This document shows positions 36,001-46,960 of a stretch of 64,000 bases of DNA, piece after piece. The position numbers were made by a program, and so were the translations under genes. The DNA comes from Chytriomyces cf. hyalinus JEL632 (lineage: Eukaryota > Chytridiomycota > Chytridiomycetes > Chytridiales > Chytriomycetaceae). Location: the NCBI GenBank assembly GCA_025435555.1, contig JAIWWG010000026.1:186001-250000 (forward strand), in the 5' to 3' direction. Under the pieces are notes generated by a model. The model searched no databases. It had not been told where the DNA came from and saw nothing but the letters and a program-made list of their open reading frames with translations. Numbering within the stretch: the first letter of the stretch is position 1; each line of letters begins with the position of its first letter.

Positions 36001-36926
36001 TTAAATCGTGCAGTTCTTGTTGAGATGGCGAGAGTTTGTCGTCCTTTTGTTTGTTTTCATTTAGTCGCACGCACGAATGGATGCAAATTAGCATCTTCAT
36101 TTCTCACATCGATTCTAGACATTGGTTTAACGTGTTTTCCTGCACTCAAGGGGAGAACGTTCAGTTCATCGTCGACCACCAAACACGTTTCGCATCCGCC
36201 GAGTGACAGCAAAAATCGCTCATTGAATCTCGCAACAGTGTCATGATGGGCTTCGGTTCTGTAACGCGCATGAACATCCTGAAAATCAAACAGGACATCT
36301 GTTACAACTTGATTTCGAAACTTAATTCGCAAAAACAATCACCATCGTCATGGTGTACAACTGCTTAAGCGAATCCATCGTCTTGAGCAGGATACAGATA
36401 ATACCCCCACCCTCTACAGTCTCAATCGTACGCGCAAGAAGATTCGGCGTCAGCGCTTCAAAGTCCTGCAACACGCACATGCCAAACGTGGTTCCGAGAA
36501 TGTTTTCAGTCTCCTTGTAGTAAGTGTATCGAATGCTTGTGCTGGAGACAAACAATTCAAATGGATCGTCTTCATCGACTTCTCTCTGCCCGCGAGCAAT
36601 CTGCTTTTTGATTTGGTTGATGCGCTTCTTGCGATGGCTGCAACACACGATCTTGTTAGCTATTCGCATGGGCCAATCAGAAATCAGACAACATACGATG
36701 AGAAACCAAGATCCTTCTTATAGCACCATAGTACTGACGGCCGTGCAGACACGCGAGCCTTGGACAGGAGGTAGTGCAAAGTGACGACCTGGTCTCGCCC
36801 ACGGTCACCAACAATGACGAAAAGAGAACGGTGTCTGCTTGCAACGCCGTTGCTGATGAGGGATGGGATGCGGCTGTCGAGCTTCTTGCGCTTCATCTGC
36901 GGCGCTTGCGGTTGCTGCGTGTCCAT
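33053..36926 (-). CDS. RNA cytidine acetyltransferase (Kre33/NAT10 family)
   Basis: Nucleolar enzyme that makes N4-acetylcytidine in 18S rRNA and tRNA, needed for 40S subunit assembly. The N terminus reads MKRKKLDSRIPSLISNGVAS, RHRSLFVIVGDRGRDQVVTL and WCYKKDLGFSS, the Tcs-like first domain. The helicase domain has the Walker A loop TASRGRGKSASLGIAMAAAI and the Walker B-like ELLVIDEAAAIPLPVV, followed by LVFMSSTINGYEGTGRSLSL. The GNAT acetyltransferase domain follows: RVVRIATHPDFVGMGYGLHA and LHWIGVSFGLTPQLQKFWKK, then SGFVPVYVRQTQNDLTGEHT. The C-terminal tRNA-binding region is Glu/Lys-rich and ends KKGARR at 33053. A 21-base A run (34,916-34,936) is the polypyrimidine part of an intron on the coding strand. 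About 1,050-1,100 residues, close to the usual 1,025. Confidence 0.96.
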
Positions 36927-37003
36927 TTTGGGTGTGTTCTGACTTTACGAAAAAAAGAAAGAAAGCTCTAATATTTATTTATCATCGATTTATTTTTATT
37001 GGT

Positions 37004-39956
37004 TCATATTGAGCGTTCACTTGAGGACGACGGCACATTTGCCATGCTCGCTAACGACGATCGTTTAAATAACCCACTCTTCTTCTTCTTGCCAGCTTCC
37101 TCCATCTCACGTTGCTGACGATGCTCAAACGCCCGCAAGCTCGCGTTAAACTCCAAAATACGTCTCTGCTGGTCAATCATAAGCTCATCCTGCTTCTGCA
37201 CAAACTCTTCTAAACGCGCCATTCTTTTCCTTTGCGCTTCAATGATGCTCAGGCTTTCAAGCCGGTCCCGCTTTAACTGATCCACTGTCAGTTCAAGCGT
37301 TTCTAGTCGCTGCTGCAACCACGCCATCGTTTCACGCGCTGCTTCGTCGACTGCATCACTTTTACTCCGAGTGCTCCCCAACGGATAAGCAGCCGGGTTG
37401 AAATGCGAGGAGTCAAATCCCACAGAGACTGGACGACTGTTCCAGTGCGAGCTCGACGGTTGCGATCCGATAAAAGGCTGATACGGCGTCGCTTGATTTT
37501 GTGCAGCAAAGTGCTGCATGCTGAAATGATTGAGCGAGTTTCGCGCATTGATCACGTCCGATTCGGTAATGGAAGCGTCATTCTCATGCGCGCCCGGCAG
37601 GATCGGAGAATTTCGAGCCATGCTTTGTCGATCCATTTGTTGTTGCGCCTTTTGATTCGCTAAATGAGATAATATCCCACCCGACGGCTGTTGTTGCTGC
37701 TGTGTTGGCGCATTCAGAATCTGGGTAGACGCAGCAGCACCATCCACAACAAACGACCCGCCCGGCTCCGCCACCATCCTCTTTAACGTCAAAATGCGCC
37801 GTGGAACTTCACCCACTGTCTCATACCCATCTCCCATCGTCTGCAACGAATCCACAATCCGCTCAACAGCGTCCAACAATGCCCGCCCCCCCTCTCTCGA
37901 ACACAGAGGATCCCCTACGACGATTTCGAGAATATGCTCTTCCGGAGCTACAAGCTCCGGGTGCCAAGTGGCTATCCGGTTCAATGTTTCGAGAATCACC
38001 AGCAGCAGATTGACTGCTCTTTTGGTATCAGCTTCACTCGCATCCCTTGCATGACTCCTTAAGATCAGTTCCATCGTGGCAAACAACAAAGGCGTGCACA
38101 AATAACACCCTTCATCACTCGAAGTCGCGAGAACGTTGTAAATCGAAACAACACTATCACTCACAGCCGTCCCTGCCATTGACGAACCATTTCCATTTTC
38201 TACTTTACACTTGGGACTGAGGAAAGCAGCCACGATTGGGTTCAGCGCGAATGCGTTCGAGTAAAGTGTTGGTTGGCGAGAAATGACGTCAATGATGATG
38301 GTGGAGACTGTGTTGGCGACTTGGCCGTTTTCCAAAAGACGCAGCAGTTGCGGCACGCGATCTTGGAATAGCGCGGGTTCTTGGCAAAATGCAACGATGA
38401 AACTTACGAGGATTGCATGGGACTGATGATATCAGTGAGGTTAACAAAAATGAAAGAGCGCCCAGAAAAACAAAAACACAAACTCACAGAAATGTCAAAC
38501 AACTCATCCAGACACGATCTGAAAGCGCTTTTGTCCTCAGTGCTCATCAATCCCACGAGCATAATACCAACATGCGAATTTCCCGCTTTCGCCAGCTGTA
38601 ATAACGGACCCAAATGCTTCACAGCGGCTTTTCGCGCTCCAGCTGAAGAAATGGAAAAGCAGCTTGAAACATATTGAATTGATGTCACGTCCAGTTTGGA
38701 AAACACGGCAAACAACGAGTCAAAAATATCAAAGTCGCGGTCCGGCGAGTATTTCATGGAGTCTTGGATCATGAGAACGAGAATGATGGGGCCAAGCACA
38801 GTTTCTAATGCACTTCGGTCGTATTTTTTGAATTTGTGGGTGAGAAGAATGAGCGTGTTTGCGATCCAGCTGCAGTCGGGAAGAGTGGTAAGCCCAGGGG
38901 ATGAAAGAAATGTGTGAATTTCTTGCACAAGGTCCACAAAAAGGTCAAGCATGAATGAGAATTCCTGAAAAGCGGCAGTGAAGTTTCAACGTGGGCACAA
39001 TTCGAAAACACATGTATAAACAAGAGTACCTTTGATATCACCAATTCTGATGATATCGCCCCAAACGCATTGATTTCATGGACAGCTTTAATAAACGCGG
39101 GATCACGACCACCTGCTGCAGAATCAGGCCCAGACAGCGCCGCAGCTTTGATTATTTCAAGACATTGAATTAAAGCGCGTCTTCGATGCTGAGGGGGAGA
39201 TGTTTCATCAATTGCAGTTGAAACCGAGGTGCGCATGGATTGGAACACACTTCGCCGCTCGTCAGCGTCGTAAACACTTTCGAGCTCCAGCACCATTTCC
39301 CATTCATCAACCTTTTCATCGAGACCAATGTGCATTGCGAGTTGCACGAGCGACATGCCGATATTGAAGCGCAGAGTCTATGAGATTGTTGTGAGGGAGT
39401 AGTGGGGACAGATGAATGTAATGTACGGGTGTAGACTTACAAGTGGACCCCAGATCTGCAAGATGTCCCATGCCTCTTTTTGTTTAAAATGCCGAACAAG
39501 ATCAGGAGCGTCAAACAGCAACCGTGCAATGAGAGCAAACTCCGTCACGAGATCAAAGTTGAGGGCCTCATCTTCAAGGCAGAAAACGCGGCGGTAGAGT
39601 ACATCCAGAAGGCGGAGCAGCGATTCAGTTGAAATTGTTGAAGAGTTGGAAGTCGGGGTTGAGTGGGGAATGCTGTCGGTTGATGACGAGGTGTGGTCTA
39701 CAATTGACGTGAGCAGGGCCCGAAGAGGATATGCGACAGCGTCGAGCAGCCACGGAGACGAAGGCGAGTCCATCAAATCCATCAAGGAAGAGAGAGCAGC
39801 TATTTCGTCCGAGAGGCTGTTGCCAGAAGAAGAGTTGGCAGTCTCAGGATGAACGGCATTCACGGCTCGCTGGGACACGCTCTGGCCGAGACCTCCGAGG
39901 GCTATCCGGCAGCTCACGGTGCTTCCCATGCGCATGCTCTCCAGATACGGATCCAT
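37004..39956 (-). CDS. armadillo/HEAT-like helical protein with C-terminal coiled coil
   Basis: I do not recognise a named family. The start MDPYLESMRMGSTVSCRIAL at 39956 opens an all-helical N-terminal two thirds with repeated pairs of amphipathic helices: LLRLLDVLYRRVFCLEDEAL, FALIARLLFDAPDLVRHFKQ, MSLVQLAMHIGLDEKVDEWE, RDFDIFDSLFAVFSKLDVTS, GARKAAVKHLGPLLQLAKAG and VNLLLVILETLNRIATWHPE. This is typical of ARM/HEAT solenoids. A Gln/Ser-rich linker (about 37,400-37,700) follows. The C terminus is a coiled coil: MAWLQQRLETLELTVDQLKR, then LSIIEAQRKRMARLEEFVQK and RALEHRQQREMEEAGKKKKS-type charged repeats, ending SSSSERSI at 37004. About 890 residues with about four introns. A scaffold role is inferred from architecture only. 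Confidence 0.75.
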
Positions 39957-40413
39957 TGTTGGTGAAGACTTTTTTTTTTGTTGTCTGCAGTTGTGAATGT
40001 TCAAAATGGATCCGTTGTTCAACAAAAGCGGTTGTGAGAGAGCGGGCGCACGTAACGTCCCATCTGTCACTACATCTACTCTCTCGTGCTATCCGCTCTC
40101 CCTCTAATTCCTCCACGTCCTGCACCGTGTCCACCCCACTCTCTCCATGCCATGTCTCATCCCACCCGCCCCTCCGTCTTCACATCCATATAACCTCCCT
40201 TACTATACATCCCTCTCTCATCCGCCGTGGTGCTTTCTACCAACCATGTTGCCGTTAGTCAACAAGCGTGTGTACAGTCGCCAGCAAACTTTAAAAATTG
40301 CACGCGGACCAAGCAAACAACGTTGAGCTTGCCCCAAGCGGTCAAGCCACATCTCCATCTGTATTTCCAAAGATAAAAAGGCTCAATCGAGCAACTCTGT
40401 TGTTCAGATAATT

Positions 40414-41118
40414 ATGGAGCCTGAGACTACAGAGGACCAGGCCTGGCAGGAGCTGAACACGCTACCAACACCCCAGCACTTCAACTTGGATATGGCTGAA
40501 TACGGCTTCACACCCCTCTCCCACCCACATCCCTATTTTTTCCTACCAGAGCAGCACGCTTCCTCAACTACAACGAACAAGGACGACCCAGCACTGGATG
40601 CCCTTCTCAACGCGCTCAATCTACCGCCCCACCCCGACCCAACAACAGCAATAAATCCGAGGCATGACAAGATAGTAGAGCCTTCCATTTCAAATCCTTA
40701 TTCATCCTCACGTGACGAGACAGAGGCTCTCCCGTTTCCAACTCAAACTCAATGGCACTTTCCGGGTTCATTTTCGGCAACGGCTCTTCCTCCCCCCCCA
40801 AGCTGCTATTCGCCCGCTTCTTCAACTCTCATTTTTCCACTGGCTTCGCCCTCATCGCGTATGGCTCCTCCCAAAGTCGTTGTCCGCGTGACCTCTCCTC
40901 CCAAACACGAAAATCTGCCACAAGGAAAATTTATGGATGGCAGCATCCTCGTAAACACTCGAAAGCATTCAACTTCTTCTTCTCCGTACCCGTCTCCAAG
41001 GATACCTGCTACATCCAAACGGCCTAAAGCTCCTGAAGCGCAACCTATAACTGACGCAGTTCGGACCAGGCGGCCAACCCCGTCGTCGTCGTCGTCTGAT
41101 TCCATCGCAAGAAATTGA
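40414..41118 (+). CDS. low-complexity Pro/Ser-rich hypothetical protein
   Basis: Single-exon ORF of 234 codons starting MEPETTEDQAWQELNTLPTP. The composition is Pro, Ser and Thr rich throughout, with a short acidic head and a basic tail (SKRPKAPEAQ, VRTRRPTPSSSSS). No domain, signal peptide or membrane span is seen. A TATA-like 'gataaaaag' lies 40 bases before the ATG, and the ORF follows a divergent intergenic region. It could be a disordered regulatory protein. Nothing in the sequence gives a function, and a chance ORF in Pro-rich DNA is not excluded. Confidence 0.5.
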   Translation: MEPETTEDQAWQELNTLPTPQHFNLDMAEYGFTPLSHPHPYFFLPEQHASSTTTNKDDPALDALLNALNLPPHPDPTTAINPRHDKIVEPSISNPYSSSRDETEALPFPTQTQWHFPGSFSATALPPPPSCYSPASSTLIFPLASPSSRMAPPKVVVRVTSPPKHENLPQGKFMDGSILVNTRKHSTSSSPYPSPRIPATSKRPKAPEAQPITDAVRTRRPTPSSSSSDSIARN

Positions 41119-41371
41119 TAATACCCCTGATTCTTGGATAACTCCCCACACCTTTTTCCTCATATTCTTGGATGCCTTCTCGTATATTTGGAGCTTTGTT
41201 TTTCGGCTTTTGAATTCGCAGTAATAAATCTAATGAGCACACTTCTTTCTTCATGGGATGTCATGTGCAATATAGCGCTTTCTTCCAGCCTCAACTCGAC
41301 AGCAGGAGGGTCAGAAAATATCATTGCAGAAACGAGAGTGGTCGCAAGGAAACGGGCCTACAAAAAGAAAC

Positions 41372-41443
41372 TGCAGTAGCCGGGATTCGAACCCGGGTCG
41401 CATGCTTGGAAGGCAGGCATAATAACCACTATACAACTACTGC
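41372..41443 (-). tRNA. tRNA-Gly (anticodon UCC)
   Basis: Read on the minus strand: 7-bp acceptor stem GCAGTAG/CTACTGC with discriminator A, A box 'GTATAGTGGTTA', anticodon loop CTTCCAA with anticodon TCC, T arm CCGGGTTCGAATCCCGG with the B box GGTTCGAATCC. It is 72 bases long and has no intron. One mismatch appears in the anticodon stem (C opposite T). It matches the general eukaryotic tRNA-Gly(UCC) layout. Confidence 0.95.
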
Positions 41444-41645
41444 TTGTCAACTTTCATCGGCAGAAGTATTATGTTTTAAATATATGCTTAGTTGCACACA
41501 GTTTGAGTCTTTTTCGCGACTTGGCTCAGTAAATACATGTCCTCTGTGGGATCAGGCTCATTTACGACAACATGGACGACTTAAGCTTTCTTTATCCAAA
41601 GTTGAAATAACAATTCCAACGCAAAAGATCTGCACCCCAAACAAA

Positions 41646-41879
41646 ATGATGCTCCTCGCAGTAGCAGCCCCATTTCTCGCCGTCCTCATTCTGCCATGCG
41701 TGTCCATGCCCTTCACGGCGCCGAACATTGAAGAACACGACCCGTTCTCATTCGCGGAGACACTGCAATCCCAGCAGCGCGTTCACGAATCACATTCAAA
41801 CCAATGTTTCCCGCACAAACACGCGCGTTCTCGCGAGTTGCAGGGACGTGCGATTGATCCAACACACTGTAGAAAATGA
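41646..41879 (+). CDS. small secreted-protein candidate
   Basis: Single-exon ORF of 77 codons. The start MMLLAVAAPFLAVLILPCVS forms a clear signal peptide (hydrophobic core, then S-M-P and a likely cleavage site near residue 20-22). The short mature part is polar with two cysteines (NQCFPHK and THCRK), so one disulphide is possible. No family is recognised. Small secreted proteins are common in fungi, so a signal-peptide start alone gives moderate support. Confidence 0.45.
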   Translation: MMLLAVAAPFLAVLILPCVSMPFTAPNIEEHDPFSFAETLQSQQRVHESHSNQCFPHKHARSRELQGRAIDPTHCRK

Positions 41880-42878
41880 GGGTTTTTCTAAAAGGGATTG
41901 ATCTTGTGAAGCTACCTTCTCAACCTCCACCACTACGTCCACCACCGTACTGTCACCACCTGCTCAACTTCCACGTCCTCAATCTCCACCACTTCTTCCA
42001 CCACCAGTAATGTCGCAACTACTGCTGCCACCACCACCACTACTGGGACGACTACAACTCTACTTCAACTACTAACACTGCCGCTACTACCACTGCTGCT
42101 ACCACTGCTAATTGGTGCTGCGTTCACTTTGCTTTTGACTTTTGTTGTTGTCGTGGTTGTAGTGGTGATGGCAGCAGCAGTTGTAGTAGTAGCGGTGGTA
42201 GTATTAGTTGAAAGTGGCAGAGGTAGTAGTAGCCGTAGTATTAGTGTATACAACACCCCTGAGTCGAAAGCTTCCTACCATCACTTTGAAAAAGTGATCC
42301 AAAATTCCGTTGTGTACTCGTGACACGTTCGAGGACCCAACAGACCAGATGGATCAAATCGGTGCAGACTACAGCCGTGCACTCACGAGGAGTTTGAAGT
42401 TCACGCATTCAAGGCGCATGTTGCTCAAGCGAAGGGTTGCATGAACAAGTTTTAAAAAAATGGTTCTGCGGCACCCGTGTATTTTGTTTTGTTTTGTTTT
42501 GGATTGGATTCTGGGGGTATGGGTGGGTGACTTTGTCTTTAATTGAATGGGCATTGGCAGTAAACCAGTTTTTGTACACATGAAGATGGCCACCATGTCA
42601 CTGCTTGCTCTCTCTCATCTTTTTGTTTTACGCGTTTGTGTGCTGCTATTTTGCTGACAAAATTCATGCCGCCATCGGAGCAGATTCTGTTCCTGCAACT
42701 GAAACTCCAATTCAACTAGTTGTCAGGAAAATCAGATGAACGTCATTGTCCATGATGGGGCACGCGTAATCCAGCTCAAGTTTCCCTTTTTTGCCGAAGA
42801 GGGTGTGTGATTTTTGGCGTGGATAATAGGCTCACACATGCGTTTACTCACAAAACTCACACTGCCCAATCCTTCCAT
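41880..42878. other. gene-poor gap with trinucleotide-rich DNA
   Basis: From about 41,930 to 42,250 the DNA is built of degenerate trinucleotides: 'accaccact', 'ctaccactgctg' on the plus strand, then 'gtagtggtg', 'gtagtagcggtggtag'. The switch from pyrimidine-rich (CCA/CTA/CTG) to its complement (GTA/GTG) makes an imperfect inverted arrangement around 42,110. ORFs through it (63-64 codons of Thr/Ala/Val) follow from the repeat. Nothing else is recognised out to the F-box gene. Confidence 0.6.
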
Positions 42879-43973
42879 TCATGCATGGCGGTGAACAAAA
42901 CACACTTTCTCATCATCACCATGGATTTCCTTGTGCCAACCGTTTTTGAGAAAGTCAGATGAGAGTGTTTCCAGTCCTTCTGGGTCCCATCTAAACCCCT
43001 GTGTCGACAACCCCGTGCACCACACTTTTTGAATACGGGAACCCTCGATCCGCCGCAATATGCATCCTACTGGATCCTCAGAGTCTTCAAGTAGCAGCTG
43101 GGTGAATGAAATCTCTTTCAAAGTCAAGCACCGAGAAAGAATGTTTTCGCAAATGTCTGTTGCAATGTTCAATTCAAGGTAAGCGAGTCCTGGAATGAAT
43201 GGAAGCGCTTCCTGAATCTCCTCTGGGAGAATGTATTCAGTGTCCCAAACAAGTGACTGTATTTCCAGTCGCGTAAGTTGGTGGGCAGCTTCAACCCAAC
43301 AGCTGTACTCTGACTTTACTTCGAATGTGCAAGATCGGATTCGCTTGTTTGTGTCTGTGAGCCCACGCAGAAATTCGGCCCATCCTGAACCGGAGAAGTC
43401 ACCACCAGAATGGACAGACAGCACATCAGGAAAAGCGCCAAGGTACGTCAGCACATTCTTGGAACAAGGCACATTGACATTCCCACCGTGCTTTGAAACA
43501 ATGCGAGAATACACTCCAGCGGCGTGCAAGTGTTGGATTGGGAACTCAGTTGTTTTCGAATAGATGTTTGTAACTATGGGGAAACACATGTCTGGCCAAA
43601 GTTTATACGGTGTGTAATGCTCATTTGGAAATCGATGGGCAAAGTCGAACATGGCTGTGGATATATATTTACAGTACGGGAATGAATGGCACAGTGGCAG
43701 TATAGAATCGGCAGCAACAAACTGGACGATGCGATCAAGGATCTCAGGAGGCATTGTTTCAAGAGCAGCAGAATGGGTGGTGGATCGCAAGCGTGAGGCT
43801 CGTTGGATGTCGGCATTGTCTGTGGATGAATCGAATGCATCCATGGTGGTCAAGGGATCCAATTGGAGGAGTTTGCGGTAGAAATTGAGCTCTTTGAGCG
43901 CTTCTTGTTTCAGCGAATGGATGTGGACAGCGCGCTTTTGACAGCAGGTGCACTGTGGGGAGCACGGTGTCAT
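42879..43973 (-). CDS. F-box-like protein
   Basis: Single exon, 364 residues. An N-terminal CxxC-type segment (CSPQCTCCQKR) and a helical leader come first. Near residues 75-110 is an F-box-like motif, ALETMPPEILDRIVQFVAAD, with the P-x-E-(I/L)-L core. The rest has leucine-rich strand-helix units (LTRLEIQSLVW, LPFIPGLAYLELNIATDICE, LTLKEISFTQLLLED) typical of the C-terminal half of fungal F-box proteins. Such proteins pick substrates for SCF ubiquitin ligases. The substrate is unknown. The lack of introns differs from most neighbours. Confidence 0.7.
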   Translation of the reverse strand: MTPCSPQCTCCQKRAVHIHSLKQEALKELNFYRKLLQLDPLTTMDAFDSSTDNADIQRASRLRSTTHSAALETMPPEILDRIVQFVAADSILPLCHSFPYCKYISTAMFDFAHRFPNEHYTPYKLWPDMCFPIVTNIYSKTTEFPIQHLHAAGVYSRIVSKHGGNVNVPCSKNVLTYLGAFPDVLSVHSGGDFSGSGWAEFLRGLTDTNKRIRSCTFEVKSEYSCWVEAAHQLTRLEIQSLVWDTEYILPEEIQEALPFIPGLAYLELNIATDICENILSRCLTLKEISFTQLLLEDSEDPVGCILRRIEGSRIQKVWCTGLSTQGFRWDPEGLETLSSDFLKNGWHKEIHGDDEKVCFVHRHA

Positions 43974-44173
43974 GCTTTTTTTTTTTTCACATCACGAGTC
44001 GCCGAATTTGACATTTGCAACTCCAACGCGCAGATACACCATCTTAGCGCTTATTATTATCGTCGATTATCAGTCCGAATATTTTCAGTCTTTGCGCTCT
44101 AGTTTTGTAAAGTCTGAGAGCTGTCTCTCTCTAATTTTTGCTTTTTTTAAGCGCTTCAACACATGCAAAAACT

Positions 44174-45672
44174 CTATTTCGACGTCAATTTCAATCCCAA
44201 AAACTCGACAATTTTGACCATCAGCTGCGACTGCTTCGCCGCCTTCCGCTCCGCTTCCGCCATCTGATCCCTCATTCTCTTTTGCTCCAGCACAAGACCC
44301 CGCACAATCTCCTTCAATCGATCCGATTCAGCCGTCTTGGCCTCCAACGCGGCAATGCTACGTCGAAGCAGGTTCTGTTCTTGCAACTGAAACTCCATTT
44401 CAACCATACGTTCTTTGATCACTTCTTGCTCGTTGGCGATAATTTGTTGTCCCGTGTGGAGCAGGTGCGTGGTGCTGGGGTGGGAGGGTATCGACGGGGA
44501 AACGAGAAAGTCTAACGCGCTGCTGGTTCGGTCGCTCCCGGCGTCTCCCATGTACTCAATACTGCTGCGGAAAAGGAGGCTTGGGGATTGTGAAGGGTAT
44601 GTGGTTGCGTCATTGTTTAACGAGTGCTCCAAGTCGTTGAGGTATTCGTCCAGTGCGCGTGCGAGGGGTGCCTGCACTGCTGCCGATGGGTAGAGAGGCT
44701 GGGTATTCATGTTTGAGGAATTGGAAGCGATGGGTGGAGTGCTGCCGCGGTTGATGTACGTGAGGTTACTCATCCCAGGAACGGTTGGGCTCAGGCCCGG
44801 GGGAGCGCCGAACGGGTTTTCTTCGTCATCTTCGTCATCTTCGTCATCTTCAACGTCGACATCATCGGCATACTCCGCATCAATTGAACAACTTTCAAGG
44901 CTTTCTTCGACAGTAACGACATCTTCGAGCGTCTCCACCTCATATACACGGGTGTTATCTGCTGATTCAGCGCGCTTCTTGAGCACAGAAGCAAGTTCGC
45001 TCGCAAGCACGTCCATGACATCCTCCCATGCATCCGAGTCGCCAATATGTCTTCTGTTGATGCAGATGGACTCGTGCCCAAAAGTGTCCGTCAACGGACG
45101 CGTCCATGTCCAAGGGCCTTCGTCCAAGAACACTGGAATCACAGGCTTCGGAGTCAAAAGGGAAGCACCAAAGGCCAGTTCGTGCCGGCATTTGTGACAC
45201 TCCTTTTTATGGAGTATTTGTCAGCTTTTTGCGCAATTTGGAATGAATTGAAAACGAGCACCTCGTACGCACGCAGCACAAGCGGGATTGTCACACGGGT
45301 TTTCAGCACTCTGGACACGATGCGCTCGTACACTTGTGTTCCGTTGAACTTGTCCAGATCCAGAAGAACGCTGAAGCCTCTCTCGGCGAGACTGCCGTGC
45401 ATGCGGATGGCTACACCCACTTGGTCAACGCTACGGGCGGACTGCGTCAGGTATGGAGTGCATACATCCAGCTGTCCTCCTCACCTGTAACTCAACATGC
45501 AGTCGTAGGTCTCTGTAGTTTCCGGGCTCAGCTTTAGGGTGGCCAGACGGTCCAAAAACTTGTCGTCTGGATCCGAGAGGCCCTTGGAGGGAAGGACTTG
45601 CAGTAGCCGGTCCTTGACAGAGACAGGCGCTGAGGCTGCTGCTGTCGCCGTTGTTGGCGGATCTTGGGTCAT
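44174..45672 (-). CDS. TIR-domain protein with acidic linker and coiled coil
   Basis: The start MTQDPPTTATAAASAPVSVK at 45672 precedes a TIR-like domain over residues about 45-190. Strand A is YDCMLSY, ending at a donor. After the acceptor CCCGTAG the frame resumes VDQVGVAIRMHGSLAERGFS and VLLDLDKFNGTQVYERIVSR, then TIPLVLRAYE. After a second in-frame intron comes ECHKCRHELAFGASLLTPKP, VIPVFLDEGPW and SICINRRHIGDSDAWEDVMD. The glutamate of RHELAF (codon 45,179-45,181) sits where TIR NADases such as SARM1 have the catalytic Glu (HKEIVTAL). A linker with an acidic run (DDEDDEDDEE) and disorder follows, then a coiled coil (RMVEMEFQLQEQNLLRRSIA, LKEIVRGLVLEQKRMRDQMA) to the stop. About 460 residues. 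TIR domains either cleave NAD+ or mediate self-association, and which applies here is not decided by the sequence. Confidence 0.75.
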
Positions 45673-45801
45673 TGGAGCAGTGACTTTTGACAGCAAAACT
45701 TATTTAAAATTTTCAACTTTGGATCCACAAATTGGAATTGTTTTATATTATTGGAATGCCAGCCGATCATCCACGACATCTTGGCCCACAGATGATAACA
45801 C

Positions 45802-46905
45802 TTACAACAGACTCTTGACATCCCCAAAGCGGCCGATACAGGCATTCACAGTGTCCACGATGCTCTCCTCCAGCCCAATATACTCTCCCATACCCAGCAC
45901 GCGCTTACTCTTGAGATTCAACTCTGGCACAGGAACAGCTGCCATCTCACCTGTTGCATATGATCTTCCAGGGAACCGTTTCTGCAGAACTTGTCGAACA
46001 AGCGTTTGCGTGTATGGACCCGAAGAAGTAATGAAACGTTGGCCGCCGGCCTCAGGATTCGAAAGAGCCAGTGCATGCGCGCGCGCCACGTCTCTCACAT
46101 CCACACATCCAGCAGCTAACACAGGATTGACTTCCTTGATGGCACCAATGTACATGTCCCAGATGAGCTTCACAGATGTGTTGAGGTTCTCTGGTGCAGA
46201 GCAAGGATGGATGGGCGGGCCAAAGACAAAAGGTGGGTTGATGGTGACAAGGTCGAAAGCGCATTTGTTTTCTTGGAGAAAGTCCCATGCTGCTTTTTCA
46301 GCGAGTGTTTTGGAGGCTGAGTACGCGATTCCAGCTGGTGTTTCGGCGCCCATTTCGTTGAACGTTTTGATGGCTGCATTGTTCCAGTCCAGTTCAGAGA
46401 GACCGTCTGGGTTTGCCGTTGGTGTGTTTCTGGGGTTGTGTTGTGAGTGAGGATGAGCAATTCGAAATCAAAAAAGTGAGGTGCACAGATAGAAAAACCT
46501 GATAGCGGCCATCGATGAAGTCACGACAATGCGCTTGACGCTCTGTCCATGCTTGAGCACAGACTTGAGCACTCCCGTTGTTCCATTCACTGCGGGGTCG
46601 ATCAGATCTCGCTGCGGGTCTTGGATCGCGTAAGTGAACGGCGAGGCCGTGTGCACTACAAACTCAAAGCCACCGTCCCTCACGGCACTGTCGAATGCAC
46701 CCTCGACAGCAATGTCGTCGACAATGGCAATCGACAAGTTCTCGCGCTGAGCCGGCTGCAGCAGACCAGCGAGACTTTCGCGCACTTGCTCGGCCTTTGC
46801 CGCCGAGCGCACAGTGCCCGTCACTCTGTACCCGAGCGAGAGAAGATGCTGGGTTACGTGGCAGCCAATGTATCCGCTTACTCCAGTCACGAGCACTTTC
46901 GCCAT
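45802..46905 (-). CDS. NAD(P)-dependent aldehyde/ketone reductase, Gre2/dihydroflavonol-reductase family
   Basis: Extended short-chain dehydrogenase. The start MAKVLVTGVSGYIGCHVTQH carries the GxxGxxG nucleotide loop, followed by VTGTVRSAAKAEQV (the basic residue after strand 2 favours NADPH). Then VVHTASPF and VNGTTGVLKSVLKHGQSVKR, a short intron, and the active-site YSASKTLAEKAAWDFL (Y-x-x-x-K). The family signature FDLVTINPPFVFGPPIHP follows, then VDVRDVARAHALAL. About 340 residues, normal for yeast Gre2-like methylglyoxal/isovaleraldehyde reductases. The substrate cannot be read from sequence. It ends 130 bases from the TIR gene start on the same strand. Confidence 0.92.
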
Positions 46906-46960
46906 TCTTCTTGTTTTTTTTTATTTCGGATTTCCCAAACGCGATCATTTTTTTACACCA

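Noticed and set aside
42065-42323. Val/Thr-rich ORFs on both strands
   Set aside because: They follow from trinucleotide repeats; the composition is the repeat itself.
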